Assembly: GCA_040381075.1 (NCBI GenBank)
Contig: JBEIHX010000037.1
Location: forward strand, 1 to 31,133
DNA length: 31,133 nt
Direction of reading: 5' to 3'
Source of the DNA: JBEIHX01 sp040381075
GTDB taxonomy: Bacteria; Pseudomonadota; Alphaproteobacteria; Caulobacterales; Aquidulcibacteraceae
A program made the position numbers and the translations under genes. Shown in pieces: positions 23,361 to 30,374 of the stretch (position 1 is its first letter; every line of letters starts with the position of its first letter). The notes under the pieces were generated by a model, which searched no databases, was not told the DNA's origin, and worked only from the letters and a program-made list of their open reading frames with translations.

Positions 23361-23813
23361 ATGACCATGCGTCCGATTGTTCACAGCGTGCTTGCAGCGG
23401 TATTCGGTCTGGCGGCTATGGCCCCCGTTCTGGCTCAGGCCGCGAGCCCAACATTTACGGTGTCCAACGTCACCGGCGACGTGCTCGTGCTGCGCGGCAA
23501 TAAGGTCTATCAGGTCGCCAACGGCAGTACTTTGCTCCCGGGCGACAGGGTATTCACCCGCTCGGCTGGCTCGGCGGTTGTTCAGCAACTCAACACCTGC
23601 TCGCTGTCGCTGCCCTCCGCCAGCTCGGTGACCATTCCATCGACCGGCGCCGCCTGCTGGCTGGACCAGTCACAGATACTCGCCCTGTCGTCCAACACCA
23701 CGATCGGCGGCTATACCATCGGCGCCGCGGGTGTGAACACAGTCGTCGCGGCGACTGCACTCACCGCCGTTGGCGTGACTGTACTTGCGACCAACGGCAG
23801 CAGCAGCCCGTAA
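23361..23813 (+). CDS. secreted FecR-like small protein with C-terminal hydrophobic segment (paralogue B)
   Basis: The ATG at 23361 follows GAGGGGG and gives 150 residues. The signal peptide is MTMRPIVHSVLAAVFGLAAM with APVLAQA after it. The body reads FTVSNVTGDVLVLRGNKVYQ, then NGSTLLPGDRVFT, a FecR-like domain without the rest of FecR. Two Cys (NTCSLSL, GAACWL) about 20 residues apart match those of the protein at 15830-16279. So do the G.VV..R.N and G..L..GD positions and the C-terminal hydrophobic stretch (here AGVNTVVAATALTAVGVTVLA). The two are paralogues 7 kb apart. It is divergent from the STAND gene and ends at a strong terminator, so it is transcribed alone. The function is unknown. 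Confidence 0.75.
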   Translation: MTMRPIVHSVLAAVFGLAAMAPVLAQAASPTFTVSNVTGDVLVLRGNKVYQVANGSTLLPGDRVFTRSAGSAVVQQLNTCSLSLPSASSVTIPSTGAACWLDQSQILALSSNTTIGGYTIGAAGVNTVVAATALTAVGVTVLATNGSSSP

Positions 23814-23841
23814 TCCGCCATCCCGGGGCGTTCCCGCGTGG

Positions 23842-23868
23842 GGGCCGCCTGTTTTGGCGGCCCTTTTT
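23842..23868 (+). terminator. intrinsic terminator after FecR-like paralogue B
   Basis: GGGCCGCC (23842-23849), a six-base loop, GGCGGCCC (23856-23863) and TTTTT form a textbook Rho-independent terminator about 28 bases after the stop. Confidence 0.95.
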
Positions 23869-24104
23869 GTTTCGGCCGCTCTGGACGCCCAGGGGGCGCC
23901 GCCCCGCACCCGCTGCGCGCCGGGCGGCGGGCATGCCCGCGGCCACCTCCGCGTCTGCAGTCCGCCGCCCGCCAGCGCTGTCGCCCCGGACGTGACACCC
24001 CCTCTCGACGCGGGCGACATGGTGTCGCATGGTGAGCCAGGGCGCGGGGGCGTTGTCGCACAGCGATGGCCGACACCCCGTGACAGGACGACGGGGAGAA
24101 CCAG

Positions 24105-25619
24105 GTGGCGACGAGCGAACACGCAGGCCAGAAGGCTCAGGTCGCGGCAGCCGGCGGCAGGCCGCTGTCGCCGGGACAGGTGCGATACGCGCTGTGGATG
24201 CTGCTGATCATCTACACGCTCAATTTTCTCGACCGCCAGATCGTCAACATCCTCGCCGGCCCGATCAAGGCGGAGTTCGGGCTGTCGAACACCCAGATGG
24301 GTCTCCTGACCGGTCTCGCCTTCGCCTTCGTCTACACCGTGCTCGGCATCCCGATCGCACGCTACGCCGACCGCTTCTCCGCCAACCGGGTGACCATCAT
24401 CGCCGGCGCGCTGGCGCTGTGGTCGCTGTTCACCGCGCTGTGCGGGGTCGCGCAGAGCTATCTCCAGCTGCTGCTCGCGCGGATCGGCGTCGGCATCGGC
24501 GAAGCCGGCTGTACGCCGCCCGCCCACTCCCTGATCGCCGACACGGCGCCGCCGGACAAGCGCGCCTCGGCGCTTGCGTTCTACTCGATGGGCGTGCCGA
24601 TCGGCACCTTCTTCGCCTTCGCCTTCGGCGGCTGGATCGCCCAGACCCTGGACTGGCGCTGGGCCTTCCTGATGGTCGGCCTGCCGGGCGTTGTGCTCGC
24701 CGTCATCATCACGCTGACCATCAAGGAACCGCGCAGGCTGGGCCTGGTGGCCCCGCCCAAGGCCGACGCGCCGGCGATGGGCTTCGGCGACGCGCTCAAA
24801 GCCCTTGCCGGCGTCCGCTCCTACTGGTTCGCCTGCTTCGGCGCCGCCATCCTCGCCTTCATCGGCTATGGCCAGATCGCCTTCCTCGGAATCTTCTACG
24901 GCGAAGTCCACCTGACGCCGCTCGCCCAGATCGGCCTGGCGCTCGCCGTCGTCATTGGCATCGGCGGCGCGCTTGGCACCTATGCCGGCGGCCAGATCGC
25001 CGACGCCGCCGCCAGGAAGGACACCCGCGCCTATTTCAGCGTGCCGGCGATCGCCATGATCGCCTCGACCCCGCTGTTCGTGGCGGCCATGCTGATGCCG
25101 GGCGGCGCGCCCGGCCTGAGCGGCGGTCTCAGCGATCCGACCCTGTGGTCGCTCGCCCTGCTGATCATCCCGATCTTCCTCAACTCGCTCTGGTACGGCC
25201 CGGTCTACGCCTCGATCCAGGGCGTGGTGAGCCCGCAATTGCGCGCCTCGGCCGTCGCCATCATGCTGTTCATCGTCAACATGATCGGCCTCGGCTTCGG
25301 CCCGACCCTGCTCGGCATGCTCGCGGACGCCCTCAGCAACTGGCGCCTCGGCGCGCGGGGCGCGCCCGGTCTCGAGTTTAACGCCACCTGCCTGCCGATC
25401 TTCGCCGACAACCGCCTTGTGGCCGCGGGCGCTGAGGCCGCAAGGGGCCTCGCCGCCGCCGATCCGCAGCTCGCCGCCGCCTGCAGCGCCGCGCGTGACG
25501 ACGGCCTGCGCTGGGGACTGATTGTCAGCGGACTGGTGGGGCTCGCCGCCGTCGCGCTGTTCTGGCTCGGCCGCGCCTCCATCCGCGAGGATCTCGCGCG
25601 GGCCAGCGCTGCAGCCTGA
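24105..25619 (+). CDS. spinster-like MFS transporter
   Basis: A 12-helix major facilitator of 504 residues in the inner membrane. The first helix region LLIIYTLNFLDRQIVNIL is the typical spinster-type start (NxxDR). The loop 2-3 motif is GIPIARYADRFSANR, with the conserved Asp-Arg, and helix 5 has GIGEAGCTPPAHSLIAD, another subfamily signature. Further segments include VPIGTFFAFAFGGWIAQ and LALAVVIGIGGALGTYAGG. A long loop between the last two helices (about 420-470) contains two Cys, as in related alphaproteobacterial proteins. The start is a GTG at 24105 with GGGGAG upstream. The substrate is unknown; relatives are linked to lipid or organic anion transport. It appears monocistronic. Confidence 0.93.
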   Translation: MATSEHAGQKAQVAAAGGRPLSPGQVRYALWMLLIIYTLNFLDRQIVNILAGPIKAEFGLSNTQMGLLTGLAFAFVYTVLGIPIARYADRFSANRVTIIAGALALWSLFTALCGVAQSYLQLLLARIGVGIGEAGCTPPAHSLIADTAPPDKRASALAFYSMGVPIGTFFAFAFGGWIAQTLDWRWAFLMVGLPGVVLAVIITLTIKEPRRLGLVAPPKADAPAMGFGDALKALAGVRSYWFACFGAAILAFIGYGQIAFLGIFYGEVHLTPLAQIGLALAVVIGIGGALGTYAGGQIADAAARKDTRAYFSVPAIAMIASTPLFVAAMLMPGGAPGLSGGLSDPTLWSLALLIIPIFLNSLWYGPVYASIQGVVSPQLRASAVAIMLFIVNMIGLGFGPTLLGMLADALSNWRLGARGAPGLEFNATCLPIFADNRLVAAGAEAARGLAAADPQLAAACSAARDDGLRWGLIVSGLVGLAAVALFWLGRASIREDLARASAAA

Positions 25620-25634
25620 GGCCAGGCAAGGCCT

Positions 25635-25656
25635 GCGACCGCATGCATGCGGTCGC
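25635..25656. other. perfect 22-bp palindrome after the MFS gene
   Basis: The half-site GCGACCGCATG is followed directly by its reverse complement, 15 bases after the MFS stop. It could fold into a hairpin but has no T-run, so it may be a weak or Rho-assisted terminator, or a protein site. Confidence 0.5.
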
Positions 25657-25782
25657 GACGGCTGCACCCGACCGCGCGCCGTGCGGGCCTGGGGGCGCGC
25701 CCAGATGGCGGTGTGTGGGGAGGTTCTGCGCGGTCATGGGTGGGGTGTCGGGCGCAGCCAGGAACCCCCATCTGCCCCTGTT

Positions 25783-25852
25783 GGCCTATGCCTGTCGGCA
25801 TACACCCGTGGGCCCATCCCTGTCGGCCTATCCCTGGAGGCCTTCTCCCTGG
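25783..25852. repeat. 14-bp imperfect tandem repeat, five copies
   Basis: Successive units are GGCCTATGCCTGTC, GGCATACACCCGTG, GGCCCATCCCTGTC, GGCCTATCCCTGGA and GGCCTTCTCCCTGG, all 14 bp and in register. It lies between the convergent MFS and CMD-like genes. Confidence 0.8.
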
Positions 25853-25915
25853 CGGCCAAGTCCCGCTGCGGGCCTCGCGCCTGTCTGACCTGCTCCCTCA
25901 GGCGCAGTCCGCGTC

Positions 25916-26506
25916 TCACCCGTCCTGGCGCGCCGCCGCCGCGTCCTCCTGTGCCGCGTCGCCTTCCGGAAACCGCGCCGCGAACGGCTCCGCCGCCAGG
26001 CGGGCCGTATTGGCCACAAAGGCCACCGTGTGATAGGCGCCGCACAGGGCCAGGATCTCAAGCTGCTGGTCCAGGGTCCAGGTCGCCTCAAACTCCGGCA
26101 GGGTTCCTGGCGTCACCCCCGCATGGGCGCACACCTCATCAACCACACGCACCAGCAGCCGCTCCTCCGGCGACCAGCAGTCCGCGTCCCACGGGCCAAG
26201 GCGGGTCGCTGCCGTCTGCGCCTCGGTCAGTTTCGCCGCCCGCGCAAAAATCGCAACGTGCACGCCCCATTCATAGGCGCAGTCGAGGTTCGCGGTGACC
26301 CGCAGGATGATGATTTCGCGCTGGCGCAGGGCCAGCGGACTGTCCCTGTCGAGCAGATTGGGCACGCCCTTCTCCAGGAAGCGCTGACTGTTGGCGAAGG
26401 TGCGAAACAGGGCCAGCAGATACCCGTCCTGCTGGGGATAGCGCGCCAGACGCGCCGCGATGTCCGGCGGGAAGGGGGCTTCAAGCGGCTGCAGTCTGCG
26501 GGTCAT
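25916..26506 (-). CDS. carboxymuconolactone decarboxylase-like (AhpD-fold) protein
   Basis: 196 residues from the ATG at 26506, which has GGAG about 11 bases upstream. A GTG three codons earlier is less well placed. The CMD-type core is LALRQREIIILRVTANLDCAYE followed by WGVHVAIFARAAKLT, with Cys76, Glu79 and His83. This is the C..E...H form rather than the CxxC of AhpD peroxidase. A second half (LDQQLEILALCGAYHTVAFVANTARL) is typical of longer CMD-like proteins. Proteins of this type are mostly uncharacterised; some are oxidoreductases or decarboxylases. It is divergent from an HxlR regulator, with a repeat array between them, which suggests induction by a quinone-like or electrophilic compound. 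That is inference. Confidence 0.88.
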   Translation of the reverse strand: MTRRLQPLEAPFPPDIAARLARYPQQDGYLLALFRTFANSQRFLEKGVPNLLDRDSPLALRQREIIILRVTANLDCAYEWGVHVAIFARAAKLTEAQTAATRLGPWDADCWSPEERLLVRVVDEVCAHAGVTPGTLPEFEATWTLDQQLEILALCGAYHTVAFVANTARLAAEPFAARFPEGDAAQEDAAAARQDG

Positions 26507-26515
26507 GGCGTACAC

Positions 26516-26595
26516 ATCTCCAGCGTCCTGAATCTCCAGTATACTGGATCTCCAGTATACTGAATCTCCAGCGCACCAAATCTCCAGCGCGATGA
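26516..26595. promoter_or_regulatory. five-copy 16-bp array in a divergent promoter region
   Basis: Five in-register 16-bp units all begin ATCTCCAG (26516, 26532, 26548, 26564, 26580). Units 2 and 3 continue as TATACTGG and TATACTGA, so CCAGTATACTGG is a perfect 12-bp palindrome at 26536-26547. Unit 1 starts 10 bases upstream of the CMD-like start. Position and regularity suggest an iterated operator, though expansion by slippage is also possible. Confidence 0.7.
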
Positions 26596-26597
26596 AC

Positions 26598-26614
26598 GCT
26601 ACTCATTAAGTAGC
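26598..26614. promoter_or_regulatory. palindrome GCTACT-N5-AGTAGC, candidate HxlR operator
   Basis: GCTACT-CATTA-AGTAGC is a perfect 6-bp inverted repeat with a 5-bp spacer, about 110 bp upstream of the HxlR-type gene. Its TACT...AGTA arms resemble known sites of HxlR-family regulators such as Bacillus YodB (TACT-N7-AGTA). It directly follows the 16-bp array. Confidence 0.5.
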
Positions 26615-26720
26615 AGTTAAATACGCTGCAAAAACAGTAGCGTCAAGGCGCATCGCCTGCGATCATTGCCCCGGATGCGCCACCCGCCCCGCGTCGCGCG
26701 GGCCGCGCAGGGGAGCATGC

Positions 26721-27056
26721 ATGACACGAAAAACCATCACGCCCGGCAGACCCGTGCGCGGCTCAACCACCGGCAGGCCGATCATGGCGCTGCTGGATCT
26801 GCTTGGACGGCGCTGGAGCCTGCGCGCCCTGTGGGAGCTGCGCGACGGGCCTTTGACATTCCGCAGCCTGCAGGAACGCTGCGGGGACATCTCACCCACC
26901 GTGCTCAATCGCCGTCTGCAGGAACTGCGTGACGCCGCGCTGATCGACCATGGCGATGGCGGCTATGGCTACACCGCCCATGGCCGCGAACTCGCCGAAC
27001 ATCTGGCGCGCCTCGACGCCTGGTCAGGCCGCTGGGCCAGGGACGCACTGCGCTGA
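26721..27056 (+). CDS. HxlR-family transcriptional regulator
   Basis: 111 residues with a winged-helix HxlR domain: RPIMALLDLLGRRWSLRALWEL, then LRDGPLTFRSLQERCGDISP with TVLNRRLQELRDAALI (recognition helix), and the wing GDGGYGYTAHGRELAEHL. The ATG has GGGGAG about eight bases upstream. A single Cys (54) lies in the HTH region. The N-terminal redox-sensing Cys of YodB-like members is absent, so a ligand or metabolite rather than direct thiol oxidation may be the signal. It is divergent from the CMD-like gene and probably controls it from the operators between them. Confidence 0.93.
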   Translation: MTRKTITPGRPVRGSTTGRPIMALLDLLGRRWSLRALWELRDGPLTFRSLQERCGDISPTVLNRRLQELRDAALIDHGDGGYGYTAHGRELAEHLARLDAWSGRWARDALR

Positions 27057-27073
27057 ACGACCCGGCCGACGGG

Positions 27074-28252
27074 CTACAGGCGCGGTCGCAGCAGGAGCTT
27101 CACCAGGAGCGCCATCACGCCCAGAATCCAGCCGCCCTGCGCGGCAATGACATGCTCGCTGCCGCCGCGCAGACGCGACACAAGCCTGCTCGCCCGGCCG
27201 AGCGCCGGCTGCGCCTGCCGCCAGCCGGCCATGGCGCGTGACCGGATGAGGCCGCCCGGCGTGTCAGCGTGCAGCACCGCCTGCGCGATCGGCTCCCAGT
27301 CCAGACACCAGCGCGACTTGTACTCGTCATTGCTGGGGCCGAAATCGATCCGGCGCACGCCGTGCGCAGACGCCTCGGCCAGCATGCGCTCTGTCAGGAT
27401 CTGACCCGGCGCGTAGCTGAGAAGCTCGCGATCATAGGCGGCGATCCAGGCGTGCAGCCGGTCGCCGCCGCGCAGGTAGATCTCGCCCGCGGCCAGCCGG
27501 TCGCCGAAGCGCACCGTCGCCACCACCAGACCGAAGTCGGGATCGTCGGATCGCGCCAGCCGGTCAAACAGGGCGCGGATCCAGGCCGCCGTGAAAATGT
27601 CGTGCTTGCCCGTCGCGCGGAACCGCGCACGCTTCCAGGCGATGATCGTCGCCAGAACTGTCGGATCCGGGTCGTGAAAGCAGAACCGCACCGGACCGAT
27701 CTCGCGCTCCGCCTTGCGTCCGCAGCGCGCTGTGTTGGCGAGATGCTTCGGCTGCGTGCGCTTCAGCGCCGCCAGGTACTCCGGCGCGCCGCCGGCCAGA
27801 TCAATATACCAGCTGCGCACAGGGCGATGCGTGCGCCCGGCATACATCGGCAGATCCGGGCGCACGCCGGTCATCCGCAGCGCATCCACCCCGCAGGCGG
27901 ACAGGAGAGCCCCCGGCGTCACTCCCGCATCGGCGCGCAGCACCGGCCCCTGCCAGTCAGAAACCGGCGCGCCCGCCGGGCGCGCCAGCCCGCCCGGGCG
28001 TCGATGGAAGGCGAAGAAGCCGCAGGCGGTGTTCGGGCGCCGGGCCTGCGCGTCCGGTGTGCGGAACAGCGCGAGGCGGACGTCGTCCCGCACTGATGCA
28101 ACGGCCTCGGCGAAGTGCGGCCACAGAAAGGGCGAGCCATGGACCGGATCGCCCTGGCACAGCGCCAGCCACGCAGCGCGATCCTCAGGCGCCAGCGCGT
28201 CCATGCGGATCAGCTCGGCGACAAGCCGGGAGCGGGCGGCGTCCGGGATCAT
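27074..28252 (-). CDS. GNAT acetyltransferase, CelD/BcsL type
   Basis: 392 residues, start ATG at 28252 with AGGA about 10 bases upstream. The C-terminal half has the acyltransferase fold of the CelD/BcsL family (COG5653): PKHLANTARCGRKAEREIG, then VATVRFGDRLAAGEIYLRGG, AWIAAYDRELLSYAPGQILT and GVRRIDFGPSNDEYKSRW. The DFG/GxxxYK pattern there is a marker of the group. The N-terminal half is a second, degenerate acyltransferase-like lobe. A hydrophobic C-terminal tail (WILGVMALLVKLLL) may touch the membrane. Relatives acylate or amino-acylate extracellular polysaccharides, which fits the exopolysaccharide genes in this window. Its stop faces the HxlR gene stop. Confidence 0.85.
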   Translation of the reverse strand: MIPDAARSRLVAELIRMDALAPEDRAAWLALCQGDPVHGSPFLWPHFAEAVASVRDDVRLALFRTPDAQARRPNTACGFFAFHRRPGGLARPAGAPVSDWQGPVLRADAGVTPGALLSACGVDALRMTGVRPDLPMYAGRTHRPVRSWYIDLAGGAPEYLAALKRTQPKHLANTARCGRKAEREIGPVRFCFHDPDPTVLATIIAWKRARFRATGKHDIFTAAWIRALFDRLARSDDPDFGLVVATVRFGDRLAAGEIYLRGGDRLHAWIAAYDRELLSYAPGQILTERMLAEASAHGVRRIDFGPSNDEYKSRWCLDWEPIAQAVLHADTPGGLIRSRAMAGWRQAQPALGRASRLVSRLRGGSEHVIAAQGGWILGVMALLVKLLLRPRL

Positions 28253-28642
28253 CCCTCAGTCCTATTGCAGCACACGTCGGAACAATACCCCCGACGCGGG
28301 CGGTTTTGCTGAAAAGATATGCAAAATTCCTGCCAGCCGGGAGCGCGGCGGGCTCAGGCGCCGTGTCCGGGCCCCCTGGCCTTGGACCGGGCCTTGGACC
28401 GGGCCTTGGACCGGGCCTTGGACTGGGGCTTGGACTGGGGCTTGGACTGGGGCTGGAGCAGGGTGTTTGGCCTCGGATGTGGGCGTGTGCTCCGGGCGGG
28501 AGGACCTTGGCCTGGGCCGGCAGGCGTCGCCCCGCAGCCCGCAACGCCCGCCCCAGGCCGTCGACATCGTCCGGGCGAGGCCTTCACGCCGCGGCGCGCC
28601 CGGACGTAGGATTGCGCCTCAGGCTTCAAACTGGAGACGCGC
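28253..28642. other. 390-bp divergent gap with a 12-bp tandem repeat
   Basis: No gene is seen. The side near 28253-28340 is more A/T-rich and probably holds the acetyltransferase promoter. The middle has the 12-bp repeat, and the last bases contain GGAGA, the ribosome binding site of the dipeptidase. Confidence 0.6.
28378..28455. repeat. 12-bp tandem repeat, about 6.5 copies in two variants
   Basis: GGCCTTGGACCG occurs three times, then GGCCTTGGACTG once, then GGGCTTGGACTG twice and a partial unit, all in register from 28378. The shift from one variant to the other along the array suggests slippage growth. It lies in the divergent promoter region of the acetyltransferase and dipeptidase genes. 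Confidence 0.95.
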
Positions 28643-29503
28643 ATGCCCAGGACCTGCGCCGCGGCGCCGCTGCGTGCCGCCGCCCGGCGCACCGTGATCG
28701 CCGCCGCACTCCTTGTCACCGCAGCATGCGCCAGCGCACCGGAGGCGCCGGAAGGCGCGCCGCCGCCTGCAGCGGCCGCCAGCGCACGTCACGCCGATCC
28801 GCCCAACCCCGGCCCGCCCAATCCCGGCCCGCCCAATCCCGGCCTGCCCAACCCCGGCCTGCCCAACCCCGGCCTCATCGACGCAGCCAGCCTCGTCCCC
28901 GGCCTTGTGGTCGACATGCGCTATGCCGGGGCCGCCAACTTCGTCGGACGCCCCATCGCTGGCTACGACGCGCCCGTCTGCCTTCTGACACGCGCGGCCG
29001 CCAGCGCACTCGCCCGGGTCCAGCAGACCCTCGCCCCGTTCGGTCTTGGGCTGAAGGTGTTCGATTGCTACCGCCCTCAGCGCGCCGTCGCCGACTTCGT
29101 GCGCTGGGCCCGTGATCCGACCGACCAGATCCGGAAGGGCGAGCACTATCCCAATGTCGACAAGAGCGCGCTCTTCGCGCTCGGCTACATCGCCGAGCGC
29201 TCCGGGCATTCGCGCGGCGCGACCGTCGACCTGACGCTGGTCGACCTCGCCAGCGCCGCTGAACTCGACATGGGATCGGGCTACGACGTGTTCGATCCGA
29301 TTTCCTGGCCTGCGGCGCCCGGCCTTGCCGGGCCGCAACGCGCCCACCGCCTTCTCCTGCGCAGCGCCATGCAAAGCGCGGGCTTTCGCCCCTATGACAA
29401 GGAGTGGTGGCACTTCACGCTCGTCGGCGAACCCTTTCCCGACACGTACTTTGACGTCCCGGTGAGCGTTGGTTCCCCGGCCCTTCTGGATGCGCCGCAC
29501 TGA
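28643..29503 (+). CDS. VanX/DdpX-like D-alanyl-D-alanine dipeptidase, lipoprotein
   Basis: A zinc D,D-dipeptidase that would split D-Ala-D-Ala or similar dipeptides in the periplasm. The protein has 286 residues. The signal ends TVIAAALLVTAAC with lipobox Cys29. Residues 53-77 are five pentapeptides (P/L)PNPG, a Pro-rich linker. The catalytic domain has DCYRPQRAV with Arg144, RSGHSRGATVDLTLV with zinc ligands His189 and Asp196, and DKEWWHFTL with catalytic Glu254 and zinc ligand His257, all as in VanX. The start ATG follows GGAGA. No vanA/vanH partners are present, so it is more likely a wall-recycling enzyme than a glycopeptide resistance factor. It is divergent from the acetyltransferase. 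Confidence 0.94.
   Translation: MPRTCAAAPLRAAARRTVIAAALLVTAACASAPEAPEGAPPPAAAASARHADPPNPGPPNPGPPNPGLPNPGLPNPGLIDAASLVPGLVVDMRYAGAANFVGRPIAGYDAPVCLLTRAAASALARVQQTLAPFGLGLKVFDCYRPQRAVADFVRWARDPTDQIRKGEHYPNVDKSALFALGYIAERSGHSRGATVDLTLVDLASAAELDMGSGYDVFDPISWPAAPGLAGPQRAHRLLLRSAMQSAGFRPYDKEWWHFTLVGEPFPDTYFDVPVSVGSPALLDAPH
28799..28873 (+). repeat. 15-bp coding tandem repeat, five copies
   Basis: Five units related to CCGCCCAACCCCGGC, differing at one or two bases, encode the (P/L)PNPG linker of the dipeptidase. A unit length divisible by three allows copy-number change without frameshift. Confidence 0.95.
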
Positions 29504-29550
29504 GCCACGCGCCAGGCCGCCTGGCGCCGCGAGGCCGCAGGCGGCGCGAT

Positions 29551-29595
29551 GACCACTCGCCAGGCGACCACTCGCCAGACGACCACTTGCCGGAC
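29551..29595. repeat. 15-bp tandem repeat, three copies
   Basis: GACCACTCGCCAGGC, GACCACTCGCCAGAC and GACCACTTGCCGGAC follow each other in register, 47 bp after the dipeptidase stop. Confidence 0.9.
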
Positions 29596-29885
29596 AACGC
29601 GCCGCCAGACGGCGCACGCGCCAGGCAGCGCCCAGACTTACGCGATGAGGCGACACCCAGTCTTGCGATTTGCCGTCCTCGCCGGTCCTTCCTGGCGCCC
29701 GCGCCGCAATGGTCTGCGCGCGCCAGGGACGATCACCGGTGCGCCTGTGATCCCGCCCCGGGGCCGATCGAAGGGGCGTGCGCGATCAGCGTTGCGTCAC
29801 CGGCATCGCCTTGCGCCGGCATCGCGCCTGCACCGGCGCCCCGGCGCTCTGCCCCAGGCGTTGTGCTCCGGTCGCCGTAGTCCAG

Positions 29886-29961
29886 GTCGCTGGGTCGCCC
29901 CGTCACTGGGTCCCCCGTCACTGGGTCCCCCCTCACTGGGTCCCCCCTCACTGGGTCTACG
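29886..29961. repeat. 15-bp tandem repeat, five copies
   Basis: Units of the form GTCACTGGGTCCCCC repeat in near-perfect register, the first with one extra C. Units drift from GTCAC to CTCAC along the array. It is intergenic, upstream of the SDR gene. Confidence 0.9.
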
Positions 29962-30374
29962 TCAGTTTTGCGACCGTCCCGGGAGCCGCATCCGCGGTGA
30001 TGCTGCGCGCGTCGCAGCGCCCCGCTCCCACCACGGCGTCGACGCGGCAAAACTGATCTGACTTCGCGCCGCGGATCTCTCCGGCGCCCGTGCGCGCGCC
30101 CCCAGCGCGAACGGTGGCCGCTCAGCAGGCGCCAATCGCACCTCCGGCGGTCGCGCCCGCAGGCGACCCCTGCGCCAGGGCCGACCGCCCGACGGTCGCC
30201 CGCCCTACGGGTTCAACCGGGGATGGCGGTCCATGGGCGCCGAACGCTATGACGCCATGCCGGTCGCGGCGGCAGTCGTGGCGTGTGCACGCCGCACGCG
30301 TCGCGTCATCCCGCCGGCGCGCCCCGCCGCGCCAGCGCGCCGAAGCCCGAACCGACCGACCGAGGAGACCAGCC

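Larger units (their letters stand above)
29504..30374. other. 871-bp gap with two tandem-repeat arrays
   Basis: No coding frame is convincing. It contains 15-bp arrays at 29551-29595 and 29886-29961. The second is followed by a long-range inverted repeat (CAGTTTTGC at 29963-29971, GCAAAACTG at 30047-30055). The last bases contain GAGGAG, the ribosome binding site of the SDR gene. Confidence 0.6.

Noticed and set aside
23670..25667. Open frame of 665 codons antisense to the MFS transporter and the end of paralogue B
   Set aside because: It would read through the strong terminator at 23842 from the opposite strand. It has Glu/Arg/Gly low-complexity content with no domain, while the sense MFS gene is unmistakable.
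26516..26595. Considered a CRISPR array
   Set aside because: There are no unique spacers; the 16-bp units are directly adjacent and sit in a divergent promoter.
28378..28455. Considered a CRISPR array or iteron origin
   Set aside because: Units are contiguous without spacers, only 12 bp, and there are no cas or rep genes nearby.
28643..29503. Considered a vancomycin resistance vanX
   Set aside because: No vanH, vanA, vanR or vanS neighbours. It is a lipoprotein in a Gram-negative setting, so a wall-recycling role is more likely.
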